The translations under genes were made by a program, and so were the position numbers. A DNA stretch of 64,000 nucleotides from Bartonella sp. M0177. Its GTDB lineage: Bacteria; Pseudomonadota; Alphaproteobacteria; Rhizobiales; Rhizobiaceae. The notes beneath the pieces were generated by a model. It ran no database searches and had not been told where the DNA came from. It saw only the letters and a program-made list of their open reading frames with translations. The stretch spans positions 2,358,501-2,422,500 of the forward strand of contig NZ_JACFOY010000001.1 in the NCBI RefSeq assembly GCF_016102285.1, in the 5' to 3' direction. Below are positions 9,182 through 18,404 of the stretch, one piece after another (the first letter of the stretch is position 1; each line of letters opens with the position of its first letter).

Positions 9182-9823
9182 TTAATCTTCAGCCCGAATA
9201 AAGTCGCCGGTGCGGCGGTCCATAATCCATAATTCTCCTGTCGCAATATCGAACCACGCTCCATGAAGAGCAAGCTTTCCCTGATCTTCCCGCCGTTTTA
9301 TCCATGGGAACGTACGCAAATTATTGATGGAATAGCGGATGGAAATGCGCTCCAGTGCTGTTTGACGTTCACTTGACGTCATCAATGTATTGGTTGCAAC
9401 AGCTTCGGCAGCCGGCGTCAGAAGTCCCATCCACTTACCGATAAAATCGACAGAAGAAAGCGGCTTGCCATCAAGATCAAGTGCACTCCTGATTCCTCCG
9501 CAACGGGCATGACCGAGTACAACAATGTTTTTGACTTTTAATGACTGGACAGCAAACTCCAACGCTGCCGATGTTGCATGATATTCTTTATCGGGATGAA
9601 ATGGCGGAACAAGATTGGCCACATTGCGCATAACAAATATTTCGCCCGGATCCGTATCGAATATCGTTTCAGGAACAGTGCGTGAATCGCAGCAGGCTAT
9701 GACCATAGTTTCCGGTTTTTGGCCTTCATAAGCCAATTGTTTATAGCGCTCGCGTTCCTGAACAAGCCGGGTGTTCATGAACACATGATAGCCTTTTAAA
9801 AGCTTTTCGGGAAAATCCATCAT
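9182..9823 (-). CDS. Beta-class carbonic anhydrase
   Basis: Zinc enzyme interconverting CO2 and bicarbonate in the cytoplasm. The 213-residue protein carries the beta-class signature: zinc ligand Cys44 and the Asp46/Arg48 dyad in CCDSR, then His105 and Cys108 in GHARCGG. MRNVAN (about 65-70) is also conserved. The start is one of two adjacent ATG codons. It has its own terminator and a repeat-rich 86-base leader (atca iterations) separating it from pdxY upstream on the same strand. Confidence 0.94.
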   Translation of the reverse strand: MMDFPEKLLKGYHVFMNTRLVQERERYKQLAYEGQKPETMVIACCDSRTVPETIFDTDPGEIFVMRNVANLVPPFHPDKEYHATSAALEFAVQSLKVKNIVVLGHARCGGIRSALDLDGKPLSSVDFIGKWMGLLTPAAEAVATNTLMTSSERQTALERISIRYSINNLRTFPWIKRREDQGKLALHGAWFDIATGELWIMDRRTGDFIRAED

Positions 9824-9890
9824 CTATCAATCAATCAATCAACTTGGCAATCACTTGACTATCACCTCACTCGACAATCACTTGGAAAGC
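9824..9890. repeat. Short iterated repeats upstream of the carbonic anhydrase gene
   Basis: Four consecutive copies of a tetramer (atca, about 9827-9842) followed by two copies of caatcacttg (9848-9857 and 9875-9884) with a related actatcacct between them. This is the 5' leader/promoter region of the minus-strand carbonic anhydrase gene. Confidence 0.6.
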
Positions 9891-9909
9891 TTTCGCTGTT
9901 CCACGCCTT

Positions 9910-10785
9910 TTATTTGTTTTTTGCCACGTCCGCTTTATCTTTGAGATAACGCAACGTAACGCGCTCGTCGAGTGTGCCAAGGCGATGAAGCCCGCTTTCA
10001 AGCATCAGTTCATAACCATTGTGCCGCGTTGTTTCCATGAGCATGGTGTAAACCGATGCAGTGGCAAAACGGAGAGCATCTTCTTCATTGTCACCATCAA
10101 GAATACGGGCAAGGAAAAGTGCAGCTGTGAGATCGCCCAGACCATTGACCGGATCTTTCACCAAAGGGTGTTCGGCAAGCAAAATGGATTTATCTGTCAC
10201 CAGCAGATTGCCGGTAGCATTTTTTAAAAGCGGCCATGCAGAAGTGACAAGAGTTGTCTTGCAGCCCGTTTTTCGTGCGGCTTCAATAATCTCGTGATTG
10301 GTCTCAAGTTTTTTCGACACAATCCATTCAAGTTCCGACCGGTTAGGTTTCAGAATATCGGCAAGCGGCAACAGTTGTTCGACTGTTTCTTTTGCAATGT
10401 CTTCCCCGACATAAAGCCCGCCTTCGTCCCCCAGAACCGGATCGCAAAAATAGATAAGATGCGGGTTTTTCTGCTTGAGCGTTTTGATGAGATCGGCGGT
10501 AATTTTGATCTGTTCGGCACTTCCGAAATAACCGGTCATAACGGCTGCAATCTCTCCCACCCATTTCGAGCGGATAATATCATCAGCCCAGGCCTTGAAA
10601 TCCGCAACCGGAACAATGAGACGGTGGGAAGGTCCATGGCGTGGTTGCCATGTCATGCTGACCGTCAGCATATCCCATACAGCATATCCCATTTGTTCAA
10701 GAGCATTGACACTCACGCGCGTTCCAACCGAACCGCGAATAACGTGGCTTGAAATAACAAGAACAGATTTTCCAGAATTGCTCAT
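9910..10785 (-). CDS. pdxY: Pyridoxal kinase PdxY
   Basis: Ribokinase-fold kinase phosphorylating pyridoxal (vitamin B6 salvage) with ATP. Features: the N-terminal VLVISSHVIRGSVG substrate-binding segment, GYFGSAEQ (about 103-110), FCDPVLGDEGGLYV with the family Asp, LKPNRSE, and near the C-terminus the anion-hole region VNGLGDL. In most kinases this last motif is GTGD; here Thr is replaced by Leu, worth noting although the Gly and the catalytic Asp are kept. The ATG at 10785 is preceded by AAGG about eleven bases upstream; TTG codons just before it are less likely starts. Confidence 0.88.
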   Translation of the reverse strand: MSNSGKSVLVISSHVIRGSVGTRVSVNALEQMGYAVWDMLTVSMTWQPRHGPSHRLIVPVADFKAWADDIIRSKWVGEIAAVMTGYFGSAEQIKITADLIKTLKQKNPHLIYFCDPVLGDEGGLYVGEDIAKETVEQLLPLADILKPNRSELEWIVSKKLETNHEIIEAARKTGCKTTLVTSAWPLLKNATGNLLVTDKSILLAEHPLVKDPVNGLGDLTAALFLARILDGDNEEDALRFATASVYTMLMETTRHNGYELMLESGLHRLGTLDERVTLRYLKDKADVAKNK

Positions 10786-11135
10786 CAACAATGCCTTTTC
10801 AATAAAACAAATTATTATTTAAAACCTGTTGCCCCTCCTCACAAGTGCGAAAGTGATGACTGATGCCAAGAATATTCTGCCCGATAGAACCGGAGTGAAA
10901 TTCTTGGGCGAGTTAAATGCACGCCTTAAATAGCATTAGTCGGATGTTAACAAATTTATCCGTTGTTTTTTTCACAACGTATTGTTTTTTAATTAAAAAA
11001 TAATTTTAAATAAAATTTTCAAGCTCGTTTTTAAAGGAATAATTCCGGTTTAAAGCGCGAAAGGTGCGAAGAAAACCCGTCTTCAATAAAAACGAATTTC
11101 TGCGGCTTAAACGCGCCCGTCAAAAATTTTAAAAT
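10786..11135. other. AT-rich interval with one long-range hairpin
   Basis: About 350 bases without a supported ORF, between the end of the DUF2125 gene and the start of pdxY. It contains a perfect eight-pair stem, ccaagaat (10866-10873) with attcttgg (10900-10907), enclosing 26 bases that can form an inner ccg/cgg pairing; this could be part of a pdxY leader on the minus strand or an independent RNA. The remainder (10960-11040) is very AT-rich with long A and T runs. Confidence 0.35.
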
Positions 11136-12167
11136 TCAAATCGGATTGACGTGACCGATTTTGAAAAAGCCCAAACGGACTTCTCCATTTTTCACTGATA
11201 GCTGAAGCACGGGGTCTCCTTTGTCGTTTTTGGGCATGGCGCTTAACGCAAAAAAGATTGTTTTGAGATTGTCGGCCTGAGAAGGAAATGCATTCCGTGC
11301 TGTTTGTAAAAGCTTGTTCTGATCAATGATCGTGATATCCAATTTTGCATTGAGATAACCGTCAGTGTCAAACGAAAATGGTCCCGTAACGGTCATCGCC
11401 CCACCTGATGCAAATTGCACGGTCGACGGCTTCAAATTGCCTTTATGTCCGCGCAACCGTTCGATAAGATTATTTGCTCTTTCACCCGCCTCGAAAAGTG
11501 AAAAAGCCTCCTCGAGTGACCATTTGATATCTCCGCTCATTTCCGGCATTGGTGTATTTTCATGCGGAATTTTCAATGGCAGATTAAGTTCTTCGAAAGT
11601 CAGTCTTCCATCGAGATTACTGTTCAGTCCATGGGCGTCAAGTCGCAAGAATTTTGCTGTCGCTTTGTCAAACATGCCACGGGGGTCGACACCGAGTTCG
11701 ATATTTTCCGTTCGCAAACTCAAGGCATCGGGAATGGTCCGGCTGACATCCGTTTCGAGCTTCATATCGCTCCACCTTGCGCCAATCGGGACAAAACCCG
11801 GCAATTCGAGAGAAACGGGCGCAGCGAGTGATAGTTCAAGCCAGTGTGGTGCATAAATGGGCGCACCGGCGATTATTTTTTCACTCGAAAACGCAAAGCC
11901 TTTCATCAATTGTTGTAAATTGACCTTATCACAGGAAACACCAATTCTGAGCGGATAGCCTATTTTATGCATGTTTTCACATGATGCGACGAACCCGTTT
12001 TCATTATAGGCTGCCAATTGCTCGAAGACGCGTCTTTCGACTTTTTGCGCCAAATAATACCAGATGACCGAATAAAGGATAATGATCAGAACAACTATAA
12101 AAATACTCCATTTGAGACATTTATGATTGACTGATTTGGAGTGAGACACAAAGTCGGATGAGGTCAT
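11136..12167 (-). CDS. DUF2125 domain-containing membrane-anchored protein
   Basis: Function unknown. After a short polar leader there is one strong transmembrane segment (about residues 20-40, rich in Ile/Val/Leu), then about 300 residues predicted to face the periplasm, with a cysteine pair (SCENMHK and VSCDKV, roughly 25 residues apart) that could form a disulfide. The length and layout match the alphaproteobacterial DUF2125 family. I start at the ATG at 12167; an in-frame codon at 12206 would add 13 residues. It is divergent from the ChaC gene, sharing a ~140-base promoter region. Confidence 0.8.
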   Translation of the reverse strand: MTSSDFVSHSKSVNHKCLKWSIFIVVLIIILYSVIWYYLAQKVERRVFEQLAAYNENGFVASCENMHKIGYPLRIGVSCDKVNLQQLMKGFAFSSEKIIAGAPIYAPHWLELSLAAPVSLELPGFVPIGARWSDMKLETDVSRTIPDALSLRTENIELGVDPRGMFDKATAKFLRLDAHGLNSNLDGRLTFEELNLPLKIPHENTPMPEMSGDIKWSLEEAFSLFEAGERANNLIERLRGHKGNLKPSTVQFASGGAMTVTGPFSFDTDGYLNAKLDITIIDQNKLLQTARNAFPSQADNLKTIFFALSAMPKNDKGDPVLQLSVKNGEVRLGFFKIGHVNPI

Positions 12168-12308
12168 CTTTCGGTTTTCTCGCAATTTCCACAAAGACCG
12201 GTGCACTGATCATAGAGAATAAAGCTTTATATCTCCATAGACATTTACGCTTTTTTTAGTGCATATATCAAATCCATGGAAAGTGCATGAAATGAGGATG
12301 AGCGATAA

Positions 12309-12827
12309 ATGCACGATTTTTGGGTATTCGGCTATGGCTCGTTGATGTGGAATCCCGGCTTTCACTATGATTTTATGTCGCCCGCCCGACTCTACGGCTA
12401 TCATCGTTCCTTATGTATCTATTCCAACCACTATCGCGGAACCGTCGAAAATCCCGGCCTTGTTCTGGGGTTGGACCGCGGTGGGTGTTGTGACGGGCTG
12501 GCTTTTCATGTTCCGGTAGCGGACACTAAAAAAACCTACGATTATCTGATAGAACGTGAACAGGTAAACAGTGTCTATATCGAAAAACTGAAGCCCATCC
12601 ACCTGAAAGACGGACGCATCGTCAACGGACTATTTTTTGTTGCCGATCAATCACACGAACAATATGCCAAAAAAATGGACCCGGAAAATATGGCGATGAT
12701 TATCCGTCAAAGTCATGGGCTTGCCGGTTCCAACATTGATTACGTTGTCAATACTGCAGCAAGTTTAAGAAAAATGGGCATTCCCGACAAGTCTCTCGAA
12801 AAGCTTGCAAAACTTCTTCAAGACTGA
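12309..12827 (+). CDS. ChaC-like gamma-glutamylcyclotransferase
   Basis: Small cytoplasmic enzyme family that cleaves gamma-glutamyl peptides such as glutathione to 5-oxoproline. The 172 residues show the family's glycine-rich substrate loop VFGYGSLMWNPGF at the N-terminus, the LGLDRGG and DGLAF blocks, and an LIEREQ segment (about residues 83-88) where the catalytic glutamate is expected. GAGG-like spacing before the ATG is adequate. It is convergent with the glutamine amidotransferase gene downstream. Confidence 0.9.
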   Translation: MHDFWVFGYGSLMWNPGFHYDFMSPARLYGYHRSLCIYSNHYRGTVENPGLVLGLDRGGCCDGLAFHVPVADTKKTYDYLIEREQVNSVYIEKLKPIHLKDGRIVNGLFFVADQSHEQYAKKMDPENMAMIIRQSHGLAGSNIDYVVNTAASLRKMGIPDKSLEKLAKLLQD

Positions 12828-12875
12828 AGGCTTCCAACAATAAACAAGCTTTAAAACCGATTAGGATATTACCGG

Positions 12876-13622
12876 TCAGGATTGAATGTTTTGCTTCGGC
12901 TTGCCGAACATTTTGACAAGTGCCTGTTCGATCCAGCGGCGCAACGCCGGATCATAGACAAAGCGCCCTTCGAGTTGCGATTTCGCACATTGGGCGCCCT
13001 TCAACTCCAAACGTTCGGCACCATGCACCACCCAACGCTGCATCATTGCACGCGTCAATTCTGAATGGAACTGCAAACCCCACGCATTGTCACCATAACG
13101 GAAGGCTTGTGTAGGATAGGTTTTGCCTTTAGCGAGAACTTCTGCCGTTTCCGGCAAATCGTAAATGCCTTCGCTATGGAAATGATAAACCATTTTCGGC
13201 CAATCCATAACACGCTTGCCGCTTCCGGTCGCTTCGATCGGATACCAGCCGATTTCGACTTCACCATCGCTACGCGGTTTGACCACCCCGCCAAGGTTTC
13301 TGGCCAGCAATTGCGCTCCAAGACAAATACCGAGAAACGGTTTATTTTCTTTAAGCGCAACCGATATCCAGTCCATCTCGCAATTGATAAAGGGTTCATT
13401 GTCATTAGCGCTCATCGGGCCACCGAAAATGATCGCACCTGCATAATCTTTCAATGTTGTCGGAAGACAATCCCCCAATACCGGTCGATAAATGCTGAGT
13501 TCAAACCCGTTCTTTTGCAAGATTTGGCCGATGCGTCCGGTACTTGAAGATGCCTGATGCAAGACAACCGCTATTTTTTGCTTTTTCTCTTCCGTGGAAA
13601 TTTTTTCGTCCGCCAATGACAT
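12876..13622 (-). CDS. Class I glutamine amidotransferase-like protein
   Basis: Stand-alone GATase1 domain of 248 residues, similar to those annotated as GMP synthase-like glutaminases. The catalytic triad is visible: Cys100 in GICLGAQ, His186 and Glu188 in QFHSE. The oxyanion glycines FGGPMSAND are present around residue 66-74. No synthetase domain is fused, and the acceptor substrate is unknown. Its start lies 14 bases after the TerB-like gene ends, so the two probably share a transcript. Confidence 0.87.
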   Translation of the reverse strand: MSLADEKISTEEKKQKIAVVLHQASSSTGRIGQILQKNGFELSIYRPVLGDCLPTTLKDYAGAIIFGGPMSANDNEPFINCEMDWISVALKENKPFLGICLGAQLLARNLGGVVKPRSDGEVEIGWYPIEATGSGKRVMDWPKMVYHFHSEGIYDLPETAEVLAKGKTYPTQAFRYGDNAWGLQFHSELTRAMMQRWVVHGAERLELKGAQCAKSQLEGRFVYDPALRRWIEQALVKMFGKPKQNIQS

Positions 13623-13636
13623 TTTATTTCAACGAC

Positions 13637-14125
13637 CTACTTATTCAATGGCGAGCTTTTCGGCATTTCCGAAACCTGTTTTCTCTGCGCCGCCATTTCC
13701 TTCAATTCCAAACGATTCTTACGATCAACACCGATCATTTCGGCTATTCGCCAGATCAGCGTATCTTCCAATTCGTAAATATAACCATCCGCATAAGCAA
13801 TTTCCCACAATAATCCAATAAAGTTGATACATTCTTCTTTTGTAAGATGGCGTTTTAATGTCGAGGTAAATTTGAAAATATCAAGACTGTCACGGTTGGC
13901 CGCTTTGCCAGCTTCAATCAGAGCTTTTACCTCCGGTCCGGCAAGTTCGAATTCGTGGGAGACAATGTCATAGAGGACTTTTTTCTCGACCCCCTGTTCC
14001 TGACCGTCAGCGTCAACAATGTGAAAAGCCAAGGCGATCGCCGCCACGCGAGGATCATCTTCGCCAAACTCGGGACCGGTTTGTCCGAGTGATTGTAAAA
14101 AGTCTGCAAATTTCTGTAATATCAA
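13637..14125 (-). CDS. TerB-family (tellurite-resistance-like) protein
   Basis: A 162-residue, all-helical acidic protein of the TerB-like family. It shows two repeated helix pairs with acidic motifs (IVDADGQEQGVEK and IAYADGYIYELEDTLIWRIAEMIGV) that in TerB proteins coordinate metal. The function of these chromosomal alphaproteobacterial members is unknown. The start is a TTG with a good GAGG site seven bases upstream; the next in-frame ATG would lose conserved sequence. First gene of a two-gene unit with the GATase. Confidence 0.8.
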   Translation of the reverse strand: MILQKFADFLQSLGQTGPEFGEDDPRVAAIALAFHIVDADGQEQGVEKKVLYDIVSHEFELAGPEVKALIEAGKAANRDSLDIFKFTSTLKRHLTKEECINFIGLLWEIAYADGYIYELEDTLIWRIAEMIGVDRKNRLELKEMAAQRKQVSEMPKSSPLNK

Positions 14126-14319
14126 TCTCTGTCCTCGCCATTCAGATTAAGTTAGACGTTCGAAATCACAGACTATCGTGAACACATATTAAGTGTTTGG
14201 CCCGTCTTTTCATCGGGCTTTAAAAAAGCCTGACCCTATAGTCCTGATAAACCCCTTAACAGCCAATTAACCGCAATAAATTTACAAACTATTGCCCAAT
14301 TTCCAATGTTTTTTAAACA

Positions 14320-15885
14320 TTATTTCTTGCGTACACCCGGATCATCAACATTAATCCTTGTGACATCAACAGGAACATCCGGTTTTGAAGGGTCAACGGC
14401 ATCAACAACAACAACCGGTTTGGTATGGAAGATTTGTGTTGCTTCACTATTGTCTTCTCTGTCTTTTATCATTGTTGACGTGCTGCCGGTTTTCATTGCG
14501 TTGCCATGATCTGTGCTGGCAGTTTTCTTTATTTTGACCGGCATTTGTTCGATCGTAGCGGGAATGACTTCATCAGGATTCAAAGTCAATCCGGGAGTGC
14601 GTGAGGGAGCCTGCCAATGCACAGCATCCAATTTGCCGCTGATCGGCGAGACCGGTTGCCATTTGTCAAAAGTTTTGCCATCTGCCATCCAAACCGGATC
14701 ACGATCGGCTCGTACCGCCAGTGACAACCATTGACGGACCCGCCCCTGATCACCGCTTTGCGCTTCTTCTATATCGGCAAGCAAAAGATAGGCACTTTCG
14801 CGGGGCGCAATCTTCACCGCTTTTTCTGCCTGATCGCGCGCAAGCTGAAGTTCACCTGCATCGAAAGCCGAGCGCGCAACAATGAAGCATGATTCAAAGC
14901 TTTGCGGATTTTTTTGCGCCAGAACTTTTGCTTTTTTCAAGCGGTCAACAGCACGCTCTTCGCCATCGAGATAAAGGCTTGCGAGATCGGCATGGGGTGA
15001 CTTTTTCCATAAATTTTCAATGAGCCTGTCAGCTTTACCGGTTTCGTGCTGACGATAGAGAATATCGGCTGCCACAAGTGTCGCAGGCACAAATGAGGGT
15101 TCGAGCTTTTGGGCTTTCAGTGCGGTTTTGCGCGCGTCATCAGGGTAATATTCGAACATATCTCTCGCCTGACCTGTCAAAAGAACCACCCGCTTATGTG
15201 TGAGTTTCTTGCTGGCCCGTTCGGCGCGTGGCAAAGATTTAACTTCCCGATCAAAAAGCTCGAGCGCTTTGTCCCATGAGCCTTCGGCGCATAACCGGTC
15301 AAGCATTGCCTGATTGGCCCAAGTTACAGATGGCGCTATCAAACTTGCTTTTTCAGCATATTGACCGGCCGCTTCATAAGCACCCGATTTCATCGCTTCG
15401 CGATAAAGCCCGTGGAGCCCCGCCAATTGTGTTTTCGGAGATTTGCTCATCTCTTCATAAACGCGAAGTGCATTGGGAACATCATTTTCAATAAGCAATG
15501 TTTTTGCTTCAAGAAATTTGGCGAGAGGTTCATTTTCGCTATCAAGATAACGTGCAACACGTTTGTTCATGCGTTTGGCCGTATCGACATCGCCGGAGAG
15601 AACTGCCAGAAGTCCGCTCGACAATGCATCACGACCTTTTTTCTGCCGTTGTTCTTCGAAGTGGCGGGAAAGTTTGCGCGGCGCTGAAAAAACCGATTTC
15701 AGGACAAAAAGCAAAAGCAAAACGACGACAACAAGAAGGACAAAAGCAATCACTGCTGTCAAAACAGAAACAGTGACCCGGCTTGAGCCGAAGTCCATAA
15801 CCAGATCGCCGGGATTATTGGCAAGCCAGGCAAAACCGGCTCCAAGAATTGCTATCACAAGAACGTAAAAGAGTACGCGAACCAT
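14320..15885 (-). CDS. hemY: HemY-like membrane protein with TPR repeats
   Basis: 521 residues: two N-terminal membrane segments (about 3-20 and 40-66) forming the HemY_N region, then a long tetratricopeptide-like helical domain (about 90-420) and a low-complexity hydrophilic tail. Despite its name, this protein has no demonstrated enzymatic step in heme synthesis; it is usually linked to hemD. It ends the hemD / mitofilin-like / hemY run on the minus strand, 16 bases after the mitofilin-like gene. The ~190-base gap downstream (14126-14319) holds no gene. Confidence 0.87.
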   Translation of the reverse strand: MVRVLFYVLVIAILGAGFAWLANNPGDLVMDFGSSRVTVSVLTAVIAFVLLVVVVLLLLFVLKSVFSAPRKLSRHFEEQRQKKGRDALSSGLLAVLSGDVDTAKRMNKRVARYLDSENEPLAKFLEAKTLLIENDVPNALRVYEEMSKSPKTQLAGLHGLYREAMKSGAYEAAGQYAEKASLIAPSVTWANQAMLDRLCAEGSWDKALELFDREVKSLPRAERASKKLTHKRVVLLTGQARDMFEYYPDDARKTALKAQKLEPSFVPATLVAADILYRQHETGKADRLIENLWKKSPHADLASLYLDGEERAVDRLKKAKVLAQKNPQSFESCFIVARSAFDAGELQLARDQAEKAVKIAPRESAYLLLADIEEAQSGDQGRVRQWLSLAVRADRDPVWMADGKTFDKWQPVSPISGKLDAVHWQAPSRTPGLTLNPDEVIPATIEQMPVKIKKTASTDHGNAMKTGSTSTMIKDREDNSEATQIFHTKPVVVVDAVDPSKPDVPVDVTRINVDDPGVRKK

Positions 15886-15901
15886 TTTTCTTCATACTCC
15901 T

Positions 15902-17377
15902 CTAATTCAAGTCTTGTGGCGTGGAGGGAGACATAAGGCTATTTAATATCTCCGATAAAACCGCATCGGCATCACGCCTTATTTTCAACTTCGCGATAAA
16001 ACCAGATGAAACATCCTTGGCACTTTGTGGCAAGTTTTGCCATTCGCTCAAGGCACGTTCATTGTCACCTTTCTTGATTGCTACTTCCATCCTCGCAGCA
16101 ATTGCGCCAGCGCTATTTCCCTCGACATTGCCAACAGGGCGGGAGGTGACGAGACCTTTTGCGCTAGCCCATAATTTTTCACCAAAACCTGCATCATCTG
16201 CCGGTTGATTGTCTGTTTTCGAAATCTGATCGGCAACACGGGCGAAATCGTCTGAAAGTTCGGCCTGATTGGGGACACCTTTGTCGGCATATTGCTTGAG
16301 ATTATCAAGGACTGTCAAATCGGGTGCAATATTTTGAAGGAGGCCAAGTTCGTTTGCGAAGGAACCACCGCGATCAATAGCATTTTTAAGCGCATTCGCC
16401 GCTGTTATTGCTGCAACATCCTTGCCTTGAACGGGCGTTTTGAGCGCAGTTTCTATCTCTTCTACCTGCTTCTTCAATTGATCTATATTTTGAGCATTCC
16501 CTTGAGCCACATCGAGAGCCTTAACCGATTTTTCCGAAATTGCGGGAAGCGTTTGCAACCGGTTTTGAATGTCGGTAAATTTGTTTGTCAGAATTTCGGC
16601 TGCCTGCGGATTGGCGTTATCGCGGACGGAAGAATTGACAACATTGTTCAATGTTTCAACATTATCAATAACACCCGACAACTGGTCGCTCATAGAATTT
16701 GTTTTAGTGTCAAGTTCACTGACATGAGCCACAACGTTATCAAGCGCCTGCCGATCGGCAGACGAAAGTTCTGCTGTTACAGTTGCGCCATCCACCGCAT
16801 TCTGTTTGAGGCTCGCAATTTCGTTTTCAAGATTTGCCAATTTGCTTTGCGTGGAACGATCCTGTTCTGAAAAACCGGGTAACAAACCGCTCCATTGTAA
16901 GCCTGCTCCGAGAATAAGAGCGATGACACCTCCGGCAACACCGGAAGCAAAGTGGCTGAAGCGGCTCCCGCCTTTTGTTCTGCCCACGTTTTCTTGTGCG
17001 GACAATGGTGAACCATTTTTATTTTTTTCATTTCTATGAGAGGTCTGGTCACTTGCCATTTTTATCCCACTTTTTTCTCTGTCAGTTGCTTGGGCAGTTT
17101 TCGTATCGGCAGGTTTTAATCCTGCGTCCTTATTGGCAGAGTTTTTGTTTTCAGCCTTTACCTCGGAAAAGATTTTAGCACCGGAGGTTTTGTCACTCTG
17201 CCCTTGCGCTTCTGTCACGGAACTTTTCTCATCTGTGCCAATAACCACAGGTTCGGCTTCCGGAATGCCAGTCTTTTCTGCGTGAAGTGTCTTTTCTGCA
17301 TGAAGATCGACCAATGGGGGCTTACGGGCTTTCCCTGAATGTTGAGATTTCGCCTTTGGTTTTTGAGGCTCTGCCAT
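15902..17377 (-). CDS. COG4223 mitofilin-like inner-membrane protein
   Basis: 491 residues. A low-complexity Lys/Glu/Ala-rich N-terminal cytoplasmic region (about 1-130), a single glycine-rich transmembrane helix (about 140-165, HFASGVAGGVIALILGAGL), an extended coiled coil (about 175-330) with repeated LxxLxN patterns, and a compact C-terminal helical domain. This is the architecture of the alphaproteobacterial mitofilin/Mic60 relatives, which are encoded next to hemD/hemY and are implicated in inner-membrane organisation in other species. The role here is inferred from family and position. Confidence 0.82.
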   Translation of the reverse strand: MAEPQKPKAKSQHSGKARKPPLVDLHAEKTLHAEKTGIPEAEPVVIGTDEKSSVTEAQGQSDKTSGAKIFSEVKAENKNSANKDAGLKPADTKTAQATDREKSGIKMASDQTSHRNEKNKNGSPLSAQENVGRTKGGSRFSHFASGVAGGVIALILGAGLQWSGLLPGFSEQDRSTQSKLANLENEIASLKQNAVDGATVTAELSSADRQALDNVVAHVSELDTKTNSMSDQLSGVIDNVETLNNVVNSSVRDNANPQAAEILTNKFTDIQNRLQTLPAISEKSVKALDVAQGNAQNIDQLKKQVEEIETALKTPVQGKDVAAITAANALKNAIDRGGSFANELGLLQNIAPDLTVLDNLKQYADKGVPNQAELSDDFARVADQISKTDNQPADDAGFGEKLWASAKGLVTSRPVGNVEGNSAGAIAARMEVAIKKGDNERALSEWQNLPQSAKDVSSGFIAKLKIRRDADAVLSEILNSLMSPSTPQDLN

Positions 17378-17468
17378 AGCTCCTCGCTTTCCTTGTTTAA
17401 TCCGTGACCAGAATACCGGCGTGAAATGAAAGAATGGTTTATATCATTCGAAAAGGGTAAAAACAGTT

Positions 17469-18155
17469 TCAAGCCAATATTGCCTTCACCCCATCCAACA
17501 TCGCATCTTCATTCGGTTCATATGCTATAACTATTGCATTCAAAAATGTTTTTGGAACAGCATTTGCTATGCGCGTCGAAAGACATAAAAATACTGTCGA
17601 GTGTTTAATATAGCTGCTAATTTGCGCAAGACCAGCGGCAGCCATAGCTGAATAGAGCATAACGATATCGATTTTTTGCGGAATCTTCAGTTTTTGTTCG
17701 TCGTCAAGCTTTATCGGTATTGTGTCATATAGTTCAATTGTCTCGAAATATTTGTATTGCTTTCGCAAATGGTCTTCAAGATCGGGCCGGCGCACATGAC
17801 CGGCCAGATAAAGAATGCGATCGCTTGGCGCTCTTTCGATTTTGTGTGCAAGTGTTTTCGCATCGGGTGCGGCAAGGACAATTTCGGAAAAACCGGCTTT
17901 TTTTGCTGCCTCTGCTGTATGTTTTCCAACGACATAGAGCGGCTTCCCACGCAATTTTTCAATAAGGTGTGGGTTTCCATATAAAAATGCCGATTCACTT
18001 GTTGCAATAACGGCATCACAGGAAAAATCCTGCCGGAGAACCGGTAATTGAACGGTTTTCGACAAAGACAAAATATACGGAGATAACTTCAAATGACGCA
18101 AATGCTCCGCGGTTCGCGTTGCTCCGGGTTCAGGGCGCGTCACCAGAATAACCAT
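17469..18155 (-). CDS. hemD: Uroporphyrinogen-III synthase HemD
   Basis: Cyclises hydroxymethylbilane to uroporphyrinogen III in tetrapyrrole synthesis. The two-lobed HemD fold is recognisable from VILVTRPEPGA at the N-terminus, SDRILYLAGHVRRPDLEDHL in the middle, and the IDIVMLYSAMAAAGL segment. 228 residues from the ATG at 18155, chosen because GAGAGGGAG lies just upstream; an in-frame GTG/TTG-type extension to 18197 is not needed. In relatives hemC lies between tsaD and hemD; here it is absent, so the substrate-making enzyme must be elsewhere or missing. Confidence 0.88.
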   Translation of the reverse strand: MVILVTRPEPGATRTAEHLRHLKLSPYILSLSKTVQLPVLRQDFSCDAVIATSESAFLYGNPHLIEKLRGKPLYVVGKHTAEAAKKAGFSEIVLAAPDAKTLAHKIERAPSDRILYLAGHVRRPDLEDHLRKQYKYFETIELYDTIPIKLDDEQKLKIPQKIDIVMLYSAMAAAGLAQISSYIKHSTVFLCLSTRIANAVPKTFLNAIVIAYEPNEDAMLDGVKAILA

Positions 18156-18404
18156 AAAGGAAAACTCCCTCTCTTTAAAACGAACGGTTGAACCCAAGCT
18201 TTATCGCTTTTCTTCAAGACTTCACAGATTCTATTTGATAGAACTGGCTATTTGGTAAAACCGGTTTTAAAGTTGCTCTTTCAATAATAGCGAAAAAAGT
18301 TAAAACTGACAATAAAAGGCCTTGCCGACAATAAGCGTAAAGGCTCTTGGCAACAGATCGAACCTTGCCTGAAATGGCTTATAGAAAGGAACTTGAGGCG
18401 CAAA

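Noticed and set aside
16292..16870. 192-codon plus-strand frame opposite the mitofilin-like gene
   Set aside because: Antisense to a coiled-coil gene whose codon pattern opens the other strand; no motif and no ribosome site.
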